In this document: positions 5,417 through 12,121 of the stretch, piece by piece
Numbering within the stretch: position 1 is the first letter of the stretch
Layout of the letters: the number at the start of each line of letters is the position of its first letter
From: Anaerolineae bacterium
Lineage (GTDB): Bacteria; Chloroflexota; Anaerolineae; Aggregatilineales; Phototrophicaceae
Direction of reading: 5' to 3'
DNA length: 12,121 nt
Assembly (NCBI GenBank): GCA_025454715.1
Contig: JALONY010000012.1
Coordinates: 1-12,121 of the forward strand
Made by a program: the position numbers and the translations under genes
Notes under the pieces: generated by a model
Told to the model about the DNA's origin: nothing
What the model saw: the letters and a program-made list of their open reading frames with translations, nothing else
The model's database searches: none

Positions 5417-6795
5417 CCCCCACCGCGCCGCCTCCCCCCGATGACGCGCCCGCCCAAGACCCTGAGCCCAGCGGCCTGACTTTCGCCCGCGCCCTGCCGG
5501 TCTTCGCCTTGACGTTCGTCGATGTGCTCGGCCTGACCATCATTTTGCCGTTGCTGCACCTGTACGCGGTAGCCTTCGGGGCGTCGCCCGCCGAAATCTT
5601 GCTGACCGCCGCCGTGTTCCCGCTGGCGCAGTTGGTCGGGGTGCCGGTGATGGGCGCGCTGAGCGACCGCTTCGGGCGCAAGCCGTTGTTGATCATCAGC
5701 CAAATCACCACCTGCATCAGCTTTTTGATGTTGGCCTCGGCCAACACGCTGTGGATGGTGATGGCGTCGCGGGCGTTCGATGGGTTGTTCGGTGCCAACC
5801 TCGCCACCGCGCAAGCGGCGCTGGCCGACCTGACCGACGACGACTCCCGCGCTCAGGGCTTGGGCGTGACGGGCGCGGCCTTCGGGCTGGGTTTCTTGTT
5901 CGGCCCCGCCATCGCCATCGGCGCGTTCGAGTTCACCGAAAGCCTCGCCTTGCCCGCCATCATCGCGGCGGCCTACTCGTTCGTCTCGATTTTGCTGACC
6001 GTGTTCACCTTCAAGGAGACCTTGCCGCCGGAGCGGCGCGGCAAGGGGCGCATCGCCCCGTCCGAGGCGTTCGGCACGTTCTTCCGCCTGCTGTCCAGCC
6101 CGTTCATCGGGGTGTTGCTGGTGCTGATGTTCGCTCAACAGGTGTTCTTTTACGGCTTCGAGACCGTGCTGGGGCTGTTCGCGCTCAACCGCACCGGCTT
6201 GTTGGCGCAAGGCAACGGCTTGATTTTCTTGTGGGCGGGCATCGTGCTGGTCATCGTGCAGGTGCGGGTGATTCGCCCGCTCAGCCGCCGCTGGGGCGAG
6301 CGCGGCATGGCCTTGTTCGCGCTGGGCATGTTCGCGCTGGGCTTCGTGATGCTGGCGCTCACCCCGCAACAAGCCCAGCCGTTTTACATCAAGAGCGCGG
6401 TCGAGCGCGAAATCAGCGCGCTGGCACCCAGCGGCACCGAGCTGTTGATTGGCGACATCGGCGTGCCGTTGCCGCCGGAGCGTGGCCGTGGGCTGGGCGG
6501 GGTGTTGTGGCTGTTCTTGGCGGTCGTGCCGGTCTCGGTCGGGGCTGGCCTAATCCGCCCCGCGCTCAACAGCCTGCTGACCAAGCGCGCCGGTGCCGGG
6601 CGCTTCGGGGCGACGCTGGGCGCCAGCGCCGCGCTGGTCAGTGCCGCCAACGCGGTCGCCCCGTTGCTGATGGGCGCGCTGTTTCAATCGTATGGCCCGA
6701 CGGCACCTTTTGCGGTCGGGGCGGTCGGGTTGGCCGTGCTGTGGGTGGTGGCGTGGCGCTTCGTGCGGCCTGCCCCCGTGCCCGCCGAGTCGTAG
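5413..6795 (+). CDS. MFS transporter, DHA1/TetA-like drug:H+ antiporter family
   Basis: A 460-residue polytopic protein of the major facilitator superfamily. Residues 1-22 are a proline-rich cytoplasmic leader. Transmembrane helix 1 carries VDVLGLTIILPLL (36-48), as in TetA-type DHA1 exporters. Motif A GALSDRFGRK (81-90) lies in the helix 2-3 loop, and the helix 5 region carries GAAFGLGFLFGP (motif C-like). Twelve hydrophobic segments can be traced. A hydrophilic insert of about 45 residues (roughly 325-365, acidic and basic, containing LPPERGRG) sits between helices of the C-terminal half and is longer than in ordinary TetA. The family exports small hydrophobic compounds in exchange for protons; the substrate here cannot be read. 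The start overlaps the exonuclease stop (ATGA) and lacks a strong ribosome site of its own, so its expression is tied to the upstream gene. Confidence 0.88.
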   Translation: MTPTAPPPPDDAPAQDPEPSGLTFARALPVFALTFVDVLGLTIILPLLHLYAVAFGASPAEILLTAAVFPLAQLVGVPVMGALSDRFGRKPLLIISQITTCISFLMLASANTLWMVMASRAFDGLFGANLATAQAALADLTDDDSRAQGLGVTGAAFGLGFLFGPAIAIGAFEFTESLALPAIIAAAYSFVSILLTVFTFKETLPPERRGKGRIAPSEAFGTFFRLLSSPFIGVLLVLMFAQQVFFYGFETVLGLFALNRTGLLAQGNGLIFLWAGIVLVIVQVRVIRPLSRRWGERGMALFALGMFALGFVMLALTPQQAQPFYIKSAVEREISALAPSGTELLIGDIGVPLPPERGRGLGGVLWLFLAVVPVSVGAGLIRPALNSLLTKRAGAGRFGATLGASAALVSAANAVAPLLMGALFQSYGPTAPFAVGAVGLAVLWVVAWRFVRPAPVPAES

Positions 6796-6807
6796 AGGAG
6801 TCGTATC

Positions 6808-7914
6808 ATGCGTGTTGTGGTCTGGGTGCTGGTGTGGTGTGGGCTGGGGTGGGGCGTGCTGGCACAGCCGAGCCCCACGCCCATCACCCGTGAGACCGTG
6901 GGCGACCTCGCGCCCGTCCGGCGCGTGGCGTGGGACGCGCACGACGCTCCCGACGTGAGCATCCCGTCCGGCTGGTTCACGCTCAGCCCCGACGGCACGC
7001 GCTTGTTGACCGGTCGGTCGGTGGCGGGCGGTGTGCTGTGGGACGTGCCGACCGGCACGCTGGTCGGGGCGTATGGCGTCGGCCTCGAGGCCGACCCGAC
7101 CGCACCGCCCAACCTGATCGATGCGCGCTTTTCGCCCGATAGCGCCACGTTTGCGGCCTTGCACGGCGCGCCCTCGCCCGACGTGCCGTATGGGGTGTGG
7201 GTGTTCGACGCGGCTGACCTGACCGAGCGCGCCCGCCTCGAGGTGCCCGCCGACTACGGGTACCCGTTCCGCGTCTGGCTGGACGACGATGCGCCGGAGC
7301 GCTACGTCTGGCTGGAGTTTCAGCCCGACCTGTTCGACCCCGACCTCGGGGCGTGGCAGGTCGTCCGCTTCGATTTGACCGGTGAGGGCGCGCCCCAAGC
7401 CGTGCCGTCCGGCCCCGAAAATGACCCCGACTCGGTCGTGCGGGTCGGGCGCATCCCCGCGCCCTTGGCCATCACCGCCACCGAGGGCGGCGAGGTCAAA
7501 TTGTGGGATTTGCAGACCGCCCGCGTGACCTACACCGTGCAACTGCCCACCCCGCCGACCTTCGGGCGCGTCAACCAGACCGAGGGCGTGCATTTCGTCT
7601 GGCGTGACGCGCTGTCCGACAGCTTGAACCTGCTCGATTTCGTGAGCGGGCAAAACGTGGTGATTGCCCCGCTGGAAGGCGAGTACATCCAAGCCCTGAT
7701 GATTAGCCCGGCGGCGGATGTGGTGCTGGCGGTGCATCGCGGCGACGCCCCGACGGTCGAGGCATGGCGGGTGGCGGACGGTCAGCGGCTGGCGCTGGGC
7801 ACCTATTGGGAGGCGTGCAGCCGCGTGCCGGACTCGGTCGCGCTCAGCAACGACGGGGCGCGCTTGGTCATCGGGTGCGATGCGGGCTTCGAGGTCTGGG
7901 AGGTCAGCGGATGA
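6808..7914 (+). CDS. Exported WD40-like beta-propeller protein
   Basis: A 368-residue protein with a signal peptide (residues 1-19, hydrophobic core VVVWVLVWCGLGWGVLA, likely cut before QPSP) and a body of degenerate propeller repeats. Recognisable blades are FTLSPDGTRLLTG with VLWDVPTG (57-83 region), ARFSPDSATFAAL with VWVFDAADL, ITATEGGEVKLWDLQT, ALMISPAADVVLAV with VEAWRVADGQ, and VALSNDGARLVIG with FEVWEV at the C-terminus. The SPDG turn and [VL]W[DE] strand end are the WD40/YVTN-type signature. No enzyme motif is visible. Such proteins are usually extracytoplasmic binding or scaffold proteins; the ligand is unknown. GAGGAG (6795-6800), overlapping the MFS stop TAG, lies 7 bases before the ATG. 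It is the last gene of the plus-strand run, and its final 11 bases overlap the end of the opposite-strand transporter gene. Confidence 0.8.
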   Translation: MRVVVWVLVWCGLGWGVLAQPSPTPITRETVGDLAPVRRVAWDAHDAPDVSIPSGWFTLSPDGTRLLTGRSVAGGVLWDVPTGTLVGAYGVGLEADPTAPPNLIDARFSPDSATFAALHGAPSPDVPYGVWVFDAADLTERARLEVPADYGYPFRVWLDDDAPERYVWLEFQPDLFDPDLGAWQVVRFDLTGEGAPQAVPSGPENDPDSVVRVGRIPAPLAITATEGGEVKLWDLQTARVTYTVQLPTPPTFGRVNQTEGVHFVWRDALSDSLNLLDFVSGQNVVIAPLEGEYIQALMISPAADVVLAVHRGDAPTVEAWRVADGQRLALGTYWEACSRVPDSVALSNDGARLVIGCDAGFEVWEVSG

Positions 7915-9049
7915 CGGCTTCCTCGGTCTGCGCCTCGCGGGCGACGGCTTGCAGCTTCTCGCTCTTGCCGATCGGGAACGGGTCTACCGCCCCGTTTTCT
8001 GCGCCCATCATGCGCTGAATCTCGCGCAGTTCCTCCGGCGACATGTCTTGGAGGATGGCGAAGTCGGGGTTGGTCTCGCGGGTGCCGAACGCCTTGTGAA
8101 ACGCGATGCGCTGGAACTGGAGCGTGGCCATGTTGGCCAAAATCATCGCGCCCGGGTTGTAATCCTCGCTGACGAGGTCGCGTTGGCGCACCAGCAACAG
8201 GCTGCTGGCCAGCAAGGCCACGCCCGCCCATTGTGCGGGGGTCAGGCGCTCGCCCAGCACCAAGACCGACAAAATCAGCGCGACCGCGATTTCGGCCACG
8301 GCCATGATGGCCGTCTGGATGCCGCCCAAAAATTTGACGCTGGCGTACATGGCCAAGCGTGAGAGCGCGGTGGTGACGCCCAGCAGCAAAATCGGGGGCA
8401 AGGCCGCCGCCGCAATCTCGGGCGTCAGCGGTTGCCCGACCGCCAGCCACACCATCGACACGATCACGGCCATGGTCGTCAGGGCGTATAAGGCCATCGT
8501 CTGGGCGGGCACCTCGTACAGCACGTATTGCCCCAGCACCAGCGTCCCCGCGAACATCAAGGCCGACCCCAACATCAGCCCGACCCCGACCACGTCCAAC
8601 TGGCGCTCGCCCAGCGTGGTCAACATGGTCAAGGCCAACATCGCCATCCCGACGCGCATCAGCGTCCGGCGGTCGATGTGCGTGCCGCGAAAGCGCGTCA
8701 TCAGCACCGCAATCACGAGGTACATGCCGTTGATGAGCTGTACCATGCCCGCATCGAGCCGCCCCAGCCCGCTGTAGTAGCACAGCGCGCCCACCCCGTT
8801 GATCATCCCGACCGTGATGCAGCCCATCAGGGCGGCGGGGTTGGCGAAGATGAAGCGCCGGAAGAACAGCCCATAGACCCCCCACAACAAGCTGATGGCC
8901 ACCATCGTCCGCAAGGCGGCCACGCCGAAGGCGTCGGCGCCCGCCAAGATGGCGAACTTGCCGAAAATGGGGGCGACGCCCAAAAAGGTCGGCGTCAAGA
9001 GCGCCATCACGATGCCACGCACGGGCACACGGGTCGGGGGGGTCTCCAT
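7904..9049 (-). CDS. EamA/DMT-superfamily transporter with long cytoplasmic tail
   Basis: A 381-residue membrane protein of the drug/metabolite transporter (EamA, RhaT-like) superfamily. Ten hydrophobic helices are visible in two repeats: repeat 1 begins GIVMALLTPTFLGVAPIFGK (12-31) and contains ALRTMVAISLLWG; repeat 2 contains LMLGSALMFAGTLVLGQYVL and the typical last-helix block AEIAVALILSVLVLGERLTPAQWAGVALL (252-280). The family moves small metabolites; the substrate cannot be told. Residues 288-381 form a soluble tail of about 94 residues (DFAILQDMSPEELREIQRM and PFPIGKSEKLQAVAREA), which most EamA proteins lack. The start at 9049 is chosen because AGGAG sits 4 bases upstream; the frame is open further upstream, but those residues look non-membrane and are preceded by non-coding-like sequence. 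Its stop lies inside the 3' end of the opposing propeller gene. Confidence 0.88.
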   Translation of the reverse strand: METPPTRVPVRGIVMALLTPTFLGVAPIFGKFAILAGADAFGVAALRTMVAISLLWGVYGLFFRRFIFANPAALMGCITVGMINGVGALCYYSGLGRLDAGMVQLINGMYLVIAVLMTRFRGTHIDRRTLMRVGMAMLALTMLTTLGERQLDVVGVGLMLGSALMFAGTLVLGQYVLYEVPAQTMALYALTTMAVIVSMVWLAVGQPLTPEIAAAALPPILLLGVTTALSRLAMYASVKFLGGIQTAIMAVAEIAVALILSVLVLGERLTPAQWAGVALLASSLLLVRQRDLVSEDYNPGAMILANMATLQFQRIAFHKAFGTRETNPDFAILQDMSPEELREIQRMMGAENGAVDPFPIGKSEKLQAVAREAQTEEAVIR

Positions 9050-9185
9050 CGCGCTCCTCATCTTTAAGGCTGGCCAGAACCGCATGTTACAATGTTGAAA
9101 GATTAACACAGTTTGGCGGTTTTGGGGCATCAGCCTGCCCACCGGTTTGGTGATGGGCGGGGAGGGGGTGTAGAGCGCGGTGCAT

Positions 9186-9260
9186 TCGTCTCGGCAGGGA
9201 CAGACGAGCGGGGGCGGCCACGCCCCAGCACGTCTTGACCGCTTGTTTAAACGTCGGTCA
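9186..9260. repeat. Three consecutive short inverted repeats between two minus-strand genes
   Basis: Three perfect 6-bp inverted repeats stand in a row: TCGTCT/AGACGA (9186-9191 with 9202-9207), GGGGCG/CGCCCC (9211-9216 with 9221-9226) and TGACCG/CGGTCA (9236-9241 with 9255-9260). The last spans the stop codon of the four-cysteine gene and contains the palindrome GTTTAAAC. A weaker GCCCA/TGGGC pair is at 9137-9158. No T-run follows, so a classical intrinsic terminator is not shown. They may slow or end transcription leaving the minus-strand gene at 9247-10050. Six-base stems are not rare by chance in such G+C-rich DNA. Confidence 0.3.
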
Positions 9261-10050
9261 GCACCCGCACGTTGAGCCGCCAGCCCAGCCACAGCGCCCG
9301 CAAGAAATCCTTGAGCTGCGTGGTCGTCGCGTCGTCGGCGGGGTCATCCACGAGGCGGAACGGGAACCGCTCGCCGGAGTCGGACGCGGCGGGCGTCAGG
9401 CGCATCAGCTCATCGGCCTCGATGTCACGGCGCATCGCGCCCATGAACAGCAGCAAAATCCCGGCGTGGTTGGGGTAAATCGCCCCATCGCGCAGCACGA
9501 ACAGCATCTCGAAGACCTGATTGGCGTTAATCATGAACTCGCCCAGCGCCCGCACCGCTGGCGCGCTGTCCTCGAAGTACGACTCGGTCTGGGCGCGCAA
9601 CACCTCGACCGTCTTGCCGTCATAATCGAACTCTTCCACGCCCTTCTTCAGCAGCAACCACACCAACGTATCGTCGGGCGGGGGCAATTGGTCGAGCATC
9701 CACGCCTCGCCTTGCCCGCTCAACGGGTACTCGATGTGCCCGATGCAGCCGAAGCGCTTGCCGTTGCGGTTGGCTGGGCAGCCCGCGCAACTCGCCTCGA
9801 ACGGCTTGAGGTCTAGCGCGGCGTCGAGGAGCTCTTGCACCACGATGACGCGGTTTTCCTCCACCCCGTCGGGTGTGCTACGGGTGAACTCGAAACCCAT
9901 TTGGTCGGGCGAGCGGGTGTCGCCCGCGTCGCGGAACAGCTTGATGATGGCGTGCGCCCGCGCCTCGCCCTTCAAGCGGTCGATGATGCCTTGCGTCGAG
10001 AGCGCCTCTTTGGGCGCGCACGGGTAGTCGATGGTGAAGTCAATCGCCAT
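9247..10050 (-). CDS. Conserved-looking protein of unknown function with four cysteines
   Basis: A 267-residue soluble protein that I cannot assign to a family. It begins with a strand (IDFTIDYPC) giving C11, then a helical stretch rich in charge (IIDRLKGEARAHAIIKLFRD, 22-41). The most striking part is SCAGCPANRNGKRFGCIG (87-104), which places C88, C91 and C102 in a CxxC-x10-C cluster. With C11 these could make a four-cysteine zinc or iron-sulfur site; this is inference. The later part is mostly helical and has no transmembrane segment or signal peptide. The start at 10050 is preferred because AAAGGA lies 10 bases upstream and because the ATG at 10107 overlaps the likely -10 box. It is transcribed toward the EamA gene and away from the FAD oxidoreductase gene. 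No function should be attached yet. Confidence 0.75.
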   Translation of the reverse strand: MAIDFTIDYPCAPKEALSTQGIIDRLKGEARAHAIIKLFRDAGDTRSPDQMGFEFTRSTPDGVEENRVIVVQELLDAALDLKPFEASCAGCPANRNGKRFGCIGHIEYPLSGQGEAWMLDQLPPPDDTLVWLLLKKGVEEFDYDGKTVEVLRAQTESYFEDSAPAVRALGEFMINANQVFEMLFVLRDGAIYPNHAGILLLFMGAMRRDIEADELMRLTPAASDSGERFPFRLVDDPADDATTTQLKDFLRALWLGWRLNVRVLTDV

Positions 10051-10105
10051 GGGGCGCAGTCCTTTGCGCGGTATGTCGTCGAATAGGGAAGTGTACGAAG
10101 CGCTC

Positions 10106-10114
10106 ATTTTAGCA
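10106..10114 (-). promoter_or_regulatory. Extended -10 promoter element of the four-cysteine protein gene
   Basis: On the minus strand the sequence TGCTAAAAT gives an extended -10 (TGn then TAAAAT, 5 of 6 to TATAAT). No good -35 is present at 17 bp (TCATAC), which extended -10 promoters tolerate. The box overlaps the upstream in-frame ATG at 10107-10105, so a transcript starting here could only use the ATG at 10050. Confidence 0.4.
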
Positions 10115-10254
10115 CACGGCGCACGGGTGTATGATGTGCAAAAACACGCACACGCCCCGCGGGTGTGAGGGGTGTTACAAAACGGCAATATGCGCCACAA
10201 AACCCCGCGTTGTTTGGTATTGTTGACCGCTGGGAGTGAATGGAGAATGACTGT

Positions 10255-11244
10255 ATGAGCAACATATTTATTATCGGCGCAGGATTAAGCGGCTTAATGG
10301 CCGCCCATGCGCTGACGCGGGCAGGTGCCCGTGTGACCGTCTTGGACAAGGGGCGTAGCGTAGGCGGGCGCTTGGCCACCCGCCGCATCGGGGCGGGGCA
10401 CGCCGACCACGGCGCGCAATTCTTTACCGTCCGCACCAGTGAATTTGCCGGCTACGTGCAAGAGTGGGCGAGCGACGGCGTGGCCTATGAGTGGGCGCGG
10501 GGCTGGAGCAGTGGTGATCAACACACCACCAAGCCCGACGGCCACCCGCGCTACGCGGTCAAGGGCGGCATGAACGCGCTGGCCGTCCACCTCGCCGAGA
10601 CGTTGCCCAGCACCGCCGAGGTGCGCGTCAACGTCAAAGTGACCGCCCTCCACACCGACGGGCGCGGCTGGCGCATCGCCCAAGAGGACGCCGACGACCT
10701 ACACGCCGACGGCCTGATCGTCACCGCCCCCGTGCCACAATCGCTGGCGTTGCTGGAGGCAGGCAACACCTACTTGACCGATACCGACCGCGCCGCGTTG
10801 CAAGCCATCACCTATGACCCGTGCCTGTGCGGCCTGATTTTGCTCGACCGTGCCCCGTTGTTGCCCGACCCGGGCGCGGTGCAACGCCCGAATTACTGGG
10901 TCTCGTGGATGGCCGACAACCAGCGCAAGGGCATCAGCGCCGCGCCCTTGCTCACCCTGCACGCCGACCCCGCCTATTCCGCCGCCAAATATGGCGCGCC
11001 CGATGCCGAAATCCTCGAGGACTTCGCGCCGGTCTGGCGCCCCTATGCCGCCGACGCGGTCATCCTCGAGGCGCAAGTCAAGCGCTGGCGCTACAGCCAA
11101 CCGGCGGTCATGCACCCTCACCCGACCTTACGCGCCGAGGGCTTGCCGCCGTTGGCCTTCGCCGGTGACGCCTTCGGCGACAAATCGCGCATGGAAGGCG
11201 CGGCTTTGTCGGGCTTGGCCGCCGCCGCCGCCTTGCTGCACTAA
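10255..11244 (+). CDS. FAD/NAD(P)-dependent oxidoreductase, renalase/amine-oxidase-like
   Basis: A 329-residue flavoprotein of the renalase-like branch of the amine oxidase superfamily. The FAD-binding Rossmann motif IIGAGLSG (6-13) starts at the N-terminus, with D31 closing strand 2. SVGGRLATRR (35-44) is the conserved GGR segment, and DHGAQFFTVR (51-60) is characteristic of renalase and its bacterial homologues. The C-terminal FAD contact is FAGDAFG (302-308) followed by RMEGAALSG. Length and motif order agree with complete bacterial members, some of which oxidise aberrant dihydro forms of NAD(P)H; the real substrate here is unknown. The start at 10255 is preferred over the in-frame ATG at 10240 because GGAG (10242-10245) lies 9 bases upstream and the Rossmann strand then begins at residue 3. 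The following gene begins 9 bases after its stop and in the same reading frame. Confidence 0.88.
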   Translation: MSNIFIIGAGLSGLMAAHALTRAGARVTVLDKGRSVGGRLATRRIGAGHADHGAQFFTVRTSEFAGYVQEWASDGVAYEWARGWSSGDQHTTKPDGHPRYAVKGGMNALAVHLAETLPSTAEVRVNVKVTALHTDGRGWRIAQEDADDLHADGLIVTAPVPQSLALLEAGNTYLTDTDRAALQAITYDPCLCGLILLDRAPLLPDPGAVQRPNYWVSWMADNQRKGISAAPLLTLHADPAYSAAKYGAPDAEILEDFAPVWRPYAADAVILEAQVKRWRYSQPAVMHPHPTLRAEGLPPLAFAGDAFGDKSRMEGAALSGLAAAAALLH

Positions 11245-11253
11245 GCCTCGCTG

Positions 11254-12121
11254 ATGTGGCGCTGGGGGTGGCTCCTGCTGGTGTTCGGGCTGATGGGGTG
11301 CGCGCCCAGCCCGCCGCCCGTGCTCATCTTGGCCGCGTTCGAGGTCGAAATCGAGCCGCTGTTGCCGCACCTGCGCGACCTCCGCACGGTTGACCTCGCA
11401 GTCGGGCAAGCGCGCCTCGCCACCCTCGACGGCCAGCCGGTGGCGCTGGTGCTGACCGGCGCCGGTCTGATTGACGCGGCGGCAACCGCCGAGCGCGCCA
11501 TCGTCGCCCTCAGGCCGTCGCATGTGCTGATGGTCGGGACGGCGGGCAGCCTCGACCCCGCGCTGGCGGTCGGGGCGGTCTTGGTGCCCGCGGCGTGGCG
11601 TAACCACCAGCGCGGCAGCATCACCCCCAGCGGATTCCGCCCCTCCCAAACCCCGCCCGACGCGCCCGCCGACCCCGCCCTGTTGCTGTTGGCCGGTCAG
11701 GTCGTGGGGGTACAGGTCGGTGGGTTGGGCGTCAGTGGCGACCTGTTCGTGGCCGACCCCGCCACCCGCGCCAGCTTGTTCGAGCGCACCGGTGCGCGCA
11801 TCGTCGATATGGAAAGCGCGGCGGTCGCGCAGGTCAGCGCGGCGCATGGTGTGCCGTTCGTGGCCGTGCGCGCCATCTCGGACTCCGCCGACGGCGCGCA
11901 AGCCGACCTCTCGGCAGGGGTGGCCAGCGCCGCACAAGCCGCCTGCGGCTATACTGGGGGCACTATGAGCGAAAAAACCCCCTCCCTTCACCTGCCCGCC
12001 GACGTGCGGGCATACATCGACCGGCAACCGTGGTACGGGTGGCGGCGCGCCATCTTTATGGCCATCCTGCGCCTGACCGTCCACACCCTGACCCGCTTCA
12101 CCGTCACCGGCCAGCAGCACG
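11254..12121 (+). CDS. Lipoprotein-like MTA/SAH-type nucleosidase, reading in frame into an acyltransferase-like C-terminus (partial, runs off window)
   Basis: The frame stays open for 289 codons to the window edge. The N-terminus has a signal-like stretch (WLLLVFGLMG) and cysteine 16 in LMGC, a plausible lipobox. Residues about 24-235 are a phosphorylase/nucleosidase (PNP_UDP_1, Pfs-like) domain: LTGAGLIDAAATAERAI, VGTAGSLDPALAVGAV, LGVSGDLFV, VDMESAAVAQVSA, and the catalytic-Asp segment RAISDSAD. The family cleaves the N-glycosidic bond of 5'-methylthioadenosine, S-adenosylhomocysteine or futalosine. No stop separates this from an internal ATG at 11965, after which the sequence (SEKTPSLHLP, then FMAILRLTVHTLTRFTVTG) resembles the start of PlsC-type acyltransferases. 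The usual last helix of the nucleosidase fold appears shortened. The gene is either a true fusion or two genes joined by a lost stop or frameshift. The start codon has no ribosome site; the only in-frame alternative before the previous stop is CTG. Confidence 0.75.
   Translation, partial: MWRWGWLLLVFGLMGCAPSPPPVLILAAFEVEIEPLLPHLRDLRTVDLAVGQARLATLDGQPVALVLTGAGLIDAAATAERAIVALRPSHVLMVGTAGSLDPALAVGAVLVPAAWRNHQRGSITPSGFRPSQTPPDAPADPALLLLAGQVVGVQVGGLGVSGDLFVADPATRASLFERTGARIVDMESAAVAQVSAAHGVPFVAVRAISDSADGAQADLSAGVASAAQAACGYTGGTMSEKTPSLHLPADVRAYIDRQPWYGWRRAIFMAILRLTVHTLTRFTVTGQQH
11965..12121 (+). CDS. Possible separate start of a PlsC-like acyltransferase (partial)
   Basis: This is an alternative reading of the end of the preceding frame. 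ATG 11965 is preceded by GGGGG (11956-11960, 4 bases away) and by TATACT (11950-11955), a good -10 hexamer with no recognisable -35. The 52 visible residues read like the beginning of a 1-acyl-glycerol-3-phosphate acyltransferase: a short polar leader, PWYGWRRAIF, a hydrophobic helix, then RFTVTGQQH, which in that family comes just before the NHxxxxD catalytic block. That block would lie beyond the window, so the assignment rests on resemblance of the leader only. If this is the real gene start, the nucleosidase upstream lacks its own stop codon in this frame. Confidence 0.4.
   Translation, partial: MSEKTPSLHLPADVRAYIDRQPWYGWRRAIFMAILRLTVHTLTRFTVTGQQH

Noticed and set aside
5347..6372. Minus-strand open frame of 341 codons opposite the exonuclease and MFS genes
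   Set aside because: Rich in Gln, Glu, Arg and His with no domain pattern; the plus-strand MFS protein explains the sequence and the coding constraint.
9245..9252. GTTTAAAC palindrome as a regulator site
   Set aside because: An isolated 8-base palindrome at a stop codon, not repeated elsewhere in the window and with no half-site partners.
9050..9292. Upstream extension of the EamA protein to an ATG at 9292
   Set aside because: The extra 81 residues cross an AT-rich promoter-like patch and the hairpin region, look non-membrane and unlike the family, and AGGAG directly precedes the ATG at 9049.
1..12121. CRISPR arrays, tRNA or rRNA genes, insertion sequences
   Set aside because: No regularly spaced repeats, no cloverleaf or rRNA-like stretches, no transposase-like protein and no terminal inverted repeats were seen.

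Overview
The window is high-GC bacterial DNA (about two thirds G+C by eye). Coding regions are dense, with many TTG/CTG leucine codons and short gaps or 4-base ATGA overlaps between genes. A candidate lipoprotein signal, sigma70-like promoter boxes and a MenA-type prenyltransferase indicate a bacterium that makes menaquinone. The combination of an E1/E2/JAB cluster, a MenA-like enzyme and this composition would fit Chloroflexota (Anaerolineae-like), but that is an inference; nothing here fixes the taxon.

Layout. Bases 1-608 (minus) hold the N-terminal two thirds of a UbiA/MenA prenyltransferase that runs off the left edge. A divergent promoter region (609-779) carries a perfect TATAAT facing menA and a TGGACA/17 bp/TACAGT promoter facing right. 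From 780 to 7914 eight plus-strand genes follow with almost no spacing: an E2-like ubiquitin-conjugating protein (780-1229), a JAB/MPN metalloprotease-like protein (1226-2260), an E1/ThiF-like activating enzyme (2257-3168), a proline-rich protein of unknown function (3182-3586), a PIMT-like methyltransferase with a long C-terminal extension (about 3570-4757), a DEDDh exonuclease (4802-5416), an MFS transporter (5413-6795) and an exported beta-propeller-like protein (6808-7914). On the minus strand come an EamA/DMT transporter (7904-9049), overlapping the propeller gene tail to tail, and an unrecognised four-cysteine protein (9247-10050). On the plus strand follow a renalase-like FAD oxidoreductase (10255-11244) and a lipoprotein-like nucleosidase (11254 onward). 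The nucleosidase frame continues without a stop into the start of what looks like a PlsC-type acyltransferase and leaves the window on the right.

The core of interest is the E2-JAB-E1 module. This is the gene order of the last three genes of bacterial ISG15-like (BIL) operons, which are A = ubiquitin-like protein, B = E2, C = JAB peptidase and D = E1. Here no ubiquitin-like protein is present. The JAB protein has glutamine exactly where the second zinc-binding histidine of the HxHP motif should be. A proline-rich protein and a PIMT-like protein are translationally linked to the module. The E2 keeps a plausible catalytic cysteine and the E1 keeps its ATP-binding residues and two CxxC pairs. 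The activation and conjugation arm therefore looks intact while the deconjugating arm looks altered. Whether the nuclease, transporter and propeller genes belong to the same function or are merely co-transcribed cannot be decided from the sequence.
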